Origin: Bacteroidales bacterium UBA2714
Lineage (GTDB): Bacteria; Bacteroidota; Bacteroidia; Bacteroidales; P3
Length of the DNA: 64,000 nt
Direction of reading: 5' to 3'
Assembly: GCA_002354035.1 (NCBI GenBank)
Contig: DEKU01000015.1
Location: forward strand, 2,813-66,812
Every line of letters begins with the position of its first letter. The first letter of the stretch is position 1. Shown one piece after another: positions 58,341 through 64,000 of this stretch. The notes beneath the pieces were generated by a model that had not been told where the DNA came from, searched no databases, and was given only the letters and a program-made list of their open reading frames with translations. A program made the translations under genes and the position numbers.

Positions 58341-61300
58341 TCATTTCACCACAAGTTTGTGGACGGAGTTGACGCTCTCGCCGACGATGTGGACAAAGTA
58401 GGCACCTCCGCTCAAGTCAGATACATCCATCAGTTTGGTGCAGTCGGCAGAGCAGTCGAGAGATTCCTGTGCAACCGTGCGACCGTTCATGTCGACCACC
58501 CGCATTTCGACGCGGCCCTCAACACCCTTGATGGCGATGCTGACCCGATTCTGCGCAGGATTGGGATAGATGGAACACTCATACCCTTGGCTGGCATCGA
58601 CAATGCCCAGTGTCTCGCCTGTGGTGACGGTAACCTCGTTGCCGGTCCAGTCGCTGTTCCAGTTGAGGCCACAGAGCGCGCGGACGCGGAAGCCGTATTG
58701 GAAGTTGGGAACCAAGTTGTAGATGATGATGTGTGTGTCGGGGCTGAACACAGTGTTGATCACTTCGCTCTCGGTATAGCCTGCACGGCCATACTGCACT
58801 TCCCAATAGGTGTTGTGGTCGCCAGCCACCCAAGTCAGCTTCACGGCGTTGCCGATAGCCTCGGCATGCACGCTGCCCACGGCTCCGCAGAAGTAGGTGG
58901 TGAAGTCGACCGACTCGCTCCATTCGCCGGTGAAGGCATGGTCGGGGCCACAGAGGGTGCGCACCGTGCAGTGGTAGCGCTGGCCAGCCGTAAGTCCCTT
59001 GACGAGGTATGAGGGTTGACGGGTTCTCCATGTTTGGTCGAAACTGTTGTTGAACACGCGCACTTCCCAAAGGTTGTCGCCCTCAGCGGGAGTCCACGAC
59101 ACGGTAGCGCGGCTGTTGGTGATGTCTTCGACCACAACGTCGTGCGGCACATTGCAGACGTAATCGGTCATGGCCGATGTCTGCGACCAGGGCGAAACAC
59201 CCAAGCTGTCTGCCTCACAGTTCTGACGCACGCGGAAAAGATAGTCGGTCGAATGGTTCAAGCCCTCCACGGTGTAGATATAGCCCTCCACGTCGATGGG
59301 GACAGACCAAGCAGTGTCGGCCGCCCTACGCCAGCTCACCTGGGCATGGCGACTGTCGGACAGCCAGTGGAGAGAGACTGATGTGGCTGAAACAGCTGTC
59401 ACCTCGGCCTCAGGAGCTTCGCAATAGGGTGCGCACGAGAGGAAGACATAGTCGGGCGACACAGTGTCGGTGTACTGCGAGAAGACGGGCAGACTGCTTG
59501 CCTCGAAGGGGTTGATTGGGTTGTTGTAGTTGTACGCGGAGCGGGTCTTTACACAATTGTTGACATGACCGGCAAACCCAGACTGGACACCGTAAGGACC
59601 AGTGTTGCCTTGGCGGTTAATGGCTACTATGATATTACTGGTGCCATCGTAGTTATAGACGGAGTCGAGGCGGAAGTATTTCCAGCCCGGACTGCTGAAA
59701 TTCATACTGCCATGGTAAACATGAACAAAGGAGCTGTCGAAATGGAAGCCCGTCAACACAGTGTCCGTAGTCAGGCCGAAGTAGACATCGCAATTGCCAA
59801 AACATCCACCCACCTGTGTGTTGGTGGGATTGAAGCCAAAGGCCACAATGTCATCAAGACCGGCAAGGGTAGAGGCATCCACCAGCACCTCGCTGTAGGT
59901 GTAGGTGTTGTAGACGTCGGCTGGAGCATCGTTGGAGAGTGAAGGCCGGACGGTAGTGGCATCGTAATTGTAGTAGAACAGAGCATTCACACAGGCGTTG
60001 GTGACGAAAGATGCAATATCGCTCCACTCGCTGCGGCCGTCAGAGCCACATAGCGCTCTCACCCTCACTTCGTAGGGTGATACATTCAGGAGGCCTGTGA
60101 GGGTTACGATGTTTGTATCAGTGGTTACGATTCGCCAACTCCAGCTGCCCTCGGTTCTATAGCTCACTTCGTACTCAGGAGCCGAGCCAGTCCAGCTGAC
60201 GATGGCAGACTCATTGGTCACCTCGCTCACGGCCAAGGCCTGCGGACGCGGGCAGCGGGGGGTGCGGTGCACACTCAGCTCATCAATCTTGATGCCATAG
60301 CCCGTATTGGCTTTGCCCAGCAGGGCCACCTCGTAACCGGTGCTGCCAGCAGAATTGGGGAGTGTGATATACTGGCGGGTCCACGACGAGATGCTGTTGG
60401 TGACGGAGTCGATCACCGTCCACTGCGAAGAGCCTGCCGTGCGATAAGAAATATATAGTTTGTCCTGGATAGCACCATTGGCCTCCTGGGCCAGATAGAA
60501 CGTCAACTCAGCGTCGTCGGCCAAAGCCGAAAAGTCGAACAGCGGCAACAGCAGCCGTGTCTCGCCCGAGCGACTGTAATTATACAGCTGCATGATGTGT
60601 CCGCCATTGTAGGCACCAGCGGGGTTGCTGGTAGTGGTGGCACTCTCCCACCATATTGAACCGCTGATGCGTTCCTGGGCCATGCAGTTATCCATACCCG
60701 ATTCGAAATCGGTCTCATAACTCTGCGTATCGTTCACAACCACAGCCATGCAGCGTGTGGAGAACTCGGGCACCTCGACCCAATCACTGCGCGTTTCGCC
60801 ACAGTTGGTCCGCAGCCAGCCATGGAAATGGGTAGCTATGGGAAGACCGCTGAGCACATAGTTCGTCGTGGTGAAGACCGCCGAGTCAGTGGCAGCGGCC
60901 AGACTGTCGCCCACGCCATAGTAAAGCACATAGCTGCCCGCATTGTTAGTGTCATCAAACGTGATACGCACCGACGTCATCGTAGCATCCGTCACCATCA
61001 CATTGGTCGGACGTTTGCACGGGTTGGTATAATCCAGTTTCAAGTCGTCGATATAGAAGCCACTGGAGGACTGGTTACCTGTGCGCAGACAAATGAAGTG
61101 GCCCTGGCCCGTATAGCCCGAAAGGTCGAACTCGACCAGCTGCCATTCGTAATCCTCGCCAGTGAACATCACCGAGTCTACCGGCACGAAAGAGGAGATG
61201 TCGTCCATGCTCGTCTGCACACCCACCACAGCCTGATAGTTGTAGTAGGAAGTGTAGGTACCCATCATATAGAACGAGAGGGTCAGCGTGTCAACATCCA

Positions 61301-64000
61301 CACCAATCTCAGGCAGCATCAGCTGGCTGAAATACTCAGTGCCATAAGCCTGGAACGAGAGGGAGTAACCGCTGCGGGCATAATAAGAATAATCATAAAC
61401 GTAGGGGTAGTAATAGGTGCTGTAGGTCGACGAATAGTTAGTATACCGACCCCAGCAGGTCTCCATGTCTGGGTACATCTGGAGAGCCGTGAAATTGTCG
61501 AAGCTCTCCGTCAGCGGCAGCGACCTGAATGGGGCGCATGAGGTCGTGGCGGTGACGATGCGGTAAGCCACCGTGTCGCCACACTGGCTGCCCAGCCGGA
61601 AATCGTAAGTCGTGGCCGGCATCAGACCTGATACAATAGCTGTATCCAGAACAGTGCCATAGTTGTGCACCGTCCAGTCGTTCGTACCCGCCACGCGGTA
61701 TTCCACGCTCCACTCGCTCTCATACAGACCCGCAACCCACGACAGGGATACACTGCCAGAATCCACCGCATCCACCAACACTGCGGGAGCAACACATGTG
61801 GCCTCCGAGCAAGGCGTGACAAAAATCATGTTGTTCACCTGGTTCATCACCGACGAACCATACGACAGTGAATTGAGCGTAGCGCTGTCGGCAGGATCCA
61901 TATTAACACCGTCCGAATAGCCATAGATAGCCCGATTGTCGGCGGTGCTGTGGGTGGCGCAGCTGAAGCTCGACTGGTAAGAACCCGTGTTGTCGTCAAA
62001 AGTGATGACGATGTTGCCGTGCCCGTTGTAGGCGAAAGGCTGGCTGAACTGAATCTCGTTCCACCCGTCCGCCACCGTCACCGTACCCGAGAAGCGGCGT
62101 TTGTCCAATGACTGCGGGATGATGCCATCCGCCACTGAGTTAAACGAGCCTCGGGCCGTTGTGTCAATATAGACATCGATAGTGCGGGTCACATTGGTGC
62201 CAGAAACTTTGAAGAACTTGATGCCGAAAATCGTGTCCATTCCCGCCACTTCCGTGGAGTCGTAAATCTGCTGGCTGATAGAATAGTTATAGTACGTGTA
62301 GTCGGGCACGTAAGCACTCGAACTGGTCGTGTTGGGGTCGCCAACCAGAATCTCGCCACCAGCCAGGCAAGGAGTGAACAACAGGGCGCTCACCACAGCC
62401 GAAGTGTCGCCGCTTTCACAAGTGGCCATGACGCCTACCTCATAATAGGTATGCTGATCCAGACCGGTGATAGTGATACTCCGAGCAGTATCGGGGGCTG
62501 TGAAATAGAGGATGTTGTCATTAGCCGTGTCGGCTGCCATGATGGTGAAGAAAGCTGGCACAGTAGCATCGCTGTAGCTCCAGCTGATATGTGCCGAGCG
62601 GGCCGTAACATTACTGACCTCCAAATTATAGACATCCGTACACAGCGCCAGCGGCACGCACTGGGTATACAGCACGAAACCGGGAGAGCTGGTATAGCTG
62701 GTGACAAGATTGAGTGTCATGGGACCCACAGCGGAAGTGAGCGTGACATCATTGACCATGCCGGTGAGCGATGCCAGCAGATGACCACCCGTGCCGATGC
62801 CCTCGTATACATTGAGCGTTGCGCTCCCCAAATTGAGCGCACCACCCAGCTGGATAGCTTCCGAGCTATCGGCGGGCATAATTACCAGCGTGCTGTTCGC
62901 CCCCGTCACCAACGGACCTGCCGCGCCGCCCATGTCGGCTATGGCCATGCCACAAGTGACCAGCGTGTCGCTACCAGAGTAAGGCATATTGTACACATTG
63001 GGCTGCACCGTGATGGGCAGTGACCAGTAGCCATGATCCGCGCCACAGACCGAACGGACATAGATGTCGTAAACCACGCTGTCAGAAAGGCCAGTCAACA
63101 CGAACGGGATGGTGCCTGCCGCCGCGCGGACGGTGTCATAGTCGGGATTGAAGCCCGCAGGACCGTAAGCCACCTCCCACGCCGTGGCCGCAGGGCTGCT
63201 CCACTGGAGCGTCACCTGATGGGACGCGGTGGCAGTCATTTGCAGCGAATCGACAGCAGGACAGTTGTTGACCTGACGGATGGTTATGTCGTCGACATAG
63301 ATATATACGTAAGCCGGATTGTTGGCCACGCGCAACACCACATGCACCGAATCGGTGCAGGCGATAGAATCGAAGCTGACAGTATAGAAGTCATACAGAC
63401 TCCCTTCCCTCAGCTGCACATTCTCCACCAAGTGGAACACAGCAGTGGCCGAATCGTCAGTATCGGTGTAGCCCACCTGGATATAGCCACCCTGGCCGTA
63501 AGCCCAGAACGTGACCTCCAGTTGGTTGGCCGGGAGAAACACCCTTGGCGATATGATAGAGTTGGGGCCGTAGTCACTATACATGTAGAAACAATAGTTC
63601 CCTGTGTGGGCATTATAGGAGTAAATCTGGGGGTAGGTAGTAATATAGCCGTAACTGTTGTATGACGACGACTCCCACAACGTCCAACACGCGGGGAAAG
63701 CCCCGTTGTCCTCAAACCCCTCACTGAACGGGACAGTCATCTCGCCACAGGGAGTGCGGAATGATTGGACCGCCGCAATAGAGGTGTCGTCATCGCCACA
63801 ATAGGAGCGGACAAAGAAGTTATATACCGTATTGGCCGACAGCCCCGTCAACAGGAGCGAAGTATCTGCTGTAAACGTCCAAGTCCCGTAGGGAACTGAG
63901 GTGGTCGAGTACTGGTAGTAGTAGCCCAAGGCATCCTGGACCGTTGTCCAAGCCACCTGTGCGCTGTCCGAGCTAAGGGCCGCCTCAACTGTTGTCGGGG
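58341..64000 (-). CDS. Giant fibronectin-III adhesin with T9SS type A sorting domain, 5' end cut by window edge
   Basis: The frame is open from the right window edge (P-T-T-V-E-A-A-L-S-S-D-S-A-Q-V-A-W-T) to the stop at 58341, so more than 1885 residues are visible and the signal peptide lies outside. The GTG at 63956 is internal. It contains repeated fibronectin III domains (Y-Y-V... L-T-G-L-S-A-N-T-V-Y-N-F), jelly-roll/MAM-like segments (F-S-E-G-F-E-D-N-G-A-F-P-A-C-W), a CUB-like domain (D-S-S-E-A-I-Q-L-G-G-A-L), and repeated S-C/T-C pairs. The T9SS sorting end is Y-P-N-P-A-Q-N-R-V-S-I, V-V-D-M-N-G-R-T-V-A, G-G-A-Y-F-V-H-I, then K-L-V-V-K. Surface adhesion or substrate binding is inferred. 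Confidence 0.92.
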   Translation of the reverse strand, partial: PTTVEAALSSDSAQVAWTTVQDALGYYYQYSTTSVPYGTWTFTADTSLLLTGLSANTVYNFFVRSYCGDDDTSIAAVQSFRTPCGEMTVPFSEGFEDNGAFPACWTLWESSSYNSYGYITTYPQIYSYNAHTGNYCFYMYSDYGPNSIISPRVFLPANQLEVTFWAYGQGGYIQVGYTDTDDSATAVFHLVENVQLREGSLYDFYTVSFDSIACTDSVHVVLRVANNPAYVYIYVDDITIRQVNNCPAVDSLQMTATASHQVTLQWSSPAATAWEVAYGPAGFNPDYDTVRAAAGTIPFVLTGLSDSVVYDIYVRSVCGADHGYWSLPITVQPNVYNMPYSGSDTLVTCGMAIADMGGAAGPLVTGANSTLVIMPADSSEAIQLGGALNLGSATLNVYEGIGTGGHLLASLTGMVNDVTLTSAVGPMTLNLVTSYTSSPGFVLYTQCVPLALCTDVYNLEVSNVTARSAHISWSYSDATVPAFFTIMAADTANDNILYFTAPDTARSITITGLDQHTYYEVGVMATCESGDTSAVVSALLFTPCLAGGEILVGDPNTTSSSAYVPDYTYYNYSISQQIYDSTEVAGMDTIFGIKFFKVSGTNVTRTIDVYIDTTARGSFNSVADGIIPQSLDKRRFSGTVTVADGWNEIQFSQPFAYNGHGNIVITFDDNTGSYQSSFSCATHSTADNRAIYGYSDGVNMDPADSATLNSLSYGSSVMNQVNNMIFVTPCSEATCVAPAVLVDAVDSGSVSLSWVAGLYESEWSVEYRVAGTNDWTVHNYGTVLDTAIVSGLMPATTYDFRLGSQCGDTVAYRIVTATTSCAPFRSLPLTESFDNFTALQMYPDMETCWGRYTNYSSTYSTYYYPYVYDYSYYARSGYSLSFQAYGTEYFSQLMLPEIGVDVDTLTLSFYMMGTYTSYYNYQAVVGVQTSMDDISSFVPVDSVMFTGEDYEWQLVEFDLSGYTGQGHFICLRTGNQSSSGFYIDDLKLDYTNPCKRPTNVMVTDATMTSVRITFDDTNNAGSYVLYYGVGDSLAAATDSAVFTTTNYVLSGLPIATHFHGWLRTNCGETRSDWVEVPEFSTRCMAVVVNDTQSYETDFESGMDNCMAQERISGSIWWESATTTSNPAGAYNGGHIMQLYNYSRSGETRLLLPLFDFSALADDAELTFYLAQEANGAIQDKLYISYRTAGSSQWTVIDSVTNSISSWTRQYITLPNSAGSTGYEVALLGKANTGYGIKIDELSVHRTPRCPRPQALAVSEVTNESAIVSWTGSAPEYEVSYRTEGSWSWRIVTTDTNIVTLTGLLNVSPYEVRVRALCGSDGRSEWSDIASFVTNACVNALFYYNYDATTVRPSLSNDAPADVYNTYTYSEVLVDASTLAGLDDIVAFGFNPTNTQVGGCFGNCDVYFGLTTDTVLTGFHFDSSFVHVYHGSMNFSSPGWKYFRLDSVYNYDGTSNIIVAINRQGNTGPYGVQSGFAGHVNNCVKTRSAYNYNNPINPFEASSLPVFSQYTDTVSPDYVFLSCAPYCEAPEAEVTAVSATSVSLHWLSDSRHAQVSWRRAADTAWSVPIDVEGYIYTVEGLNHSTDYLFRVRQNCEADSLGVSPWSQTSAMTDYVCNVPHDVVVEDITNSRATVSWTPAEGDNLWEVRVFNNSFDQTWRTRQPSYLVKGLTAGQRYHCTVRTLCGPDHAFTGEWSESVDFTTYFCGAVGSVHAEAIGNAVKLTWVAGDHNTYWEVQYGRAGYTESEVINTVFSPDTHIIIYNLVPNFQYGFRVRALCGLNWNSDWTGNEVTVTTGETLGIVDASQGYECSIYPNPAQNRVSIAIKGVEGRVEMRVVDMNGRTVAQESLDCSADCTKLMDVSDLSGGAYFVHIVGESVNSVHKLVVK

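Overview
The window comes from a Bacteroidota chromosome, most likely an uncultured Bacteroidales of gut or rumen type. Four things support this. (1) Promoters have the Bacteroidota form: a TTG about 19-20 bp before TAnnTTTG, seen ahead of the ncRNA at 1.9 kb, gdhA, rpsO, secDF, lemA and a 44-aa gene. (2) Many proteins carry type IX secretion (T9SS) sorting ends, plus PorV/PorQ-like and PorE-like partners. (3) There is a SusC-like TonB-dependent receptor with a carboxypeptidase-regulatory domain, a SecD-SecF fusion, and a DUF4301 protein. (4) The rpsO-pnp pair and the long form of PurM fit the group. Coding strands are mostly C-rich. The single tRNA is tRNA-Gly(CCC). There is no rRNA, CRISPR array, prophage or intact insertion sequence.

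Layout. 0-2.1 kb: a 3'-truncated BspA-like leucine-rich-repeat surface protein, preceded by a strongly predicted structured RNA with its own promoter and terminator. 2.1-5.7 kb: an ECF sigma factor and overlapping anti-sigma-like protein leading into outer-membrane beta-barrel genes. 5.8-10.2 kb: aroQ, a nucleoside-hydrolase lipoprotein, gdhA and an alpha/beta hydrolase. 10.3-12.4 kb: a decay zone with a CHU_C-type (gliding-motility C-terminal) remnant, a T9SS gene broken by one in-frame stop, and one copy of an intergenic repeat. 12.5-18 kb: a compact leftward operon, YitT - glycosyltransferase - unknown - PorE-like OmpA protein. 18.2-22.2 kb: an AT-rich TPR gene, a short UvrA-like ATPase, a transposase remnant and tRNA-Gly. 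22.3-25.1 kb: rpsO-pnp. 25.2-28.6 kb: Na/Pi cotransporter - purM - HIT. 28.8-31.5 kb: greA - copper chaperone - P-type ATPase without a nucleotide-binding domain. 31.5-44.9 kb: what looks like one 13-kb leftward operon, secDF - small unknown - TonB receptor - 1609-aa T9SS surface protein - PorV/PorQ-like barrel. 44.9-50 kb: radC, folB, pheS, a periplasmic cyclophilin, a lipoprotein and a DUF4301 protein. 50.3-52.1 kb: lemA-TPM pair and a 44-aa basic protein gene behind a strong promoter. 52.2-64 kb: two giant fibronectin-III T9SS adhesins, the second running off the right edge.

How the parts fit. The dominant theme is the cell surface: Sec export (SecDF), outer-membrane barrels, T9SS cargo and candidate T9SS accessory proteins, with an ECF sigma/anti-sigma pair that may control a set of barrels. 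Housekeeping genes are interleaved. The best candidates for undescribed biology are the rod-like RNA at 1.6-1.9 kb, the N-domain-less copper ATPase, the secDF-headed surface operon, the abundant-looking 44-aa protein and a three-copy intergenic repeat family built on an 11-bp AT-rich unit.
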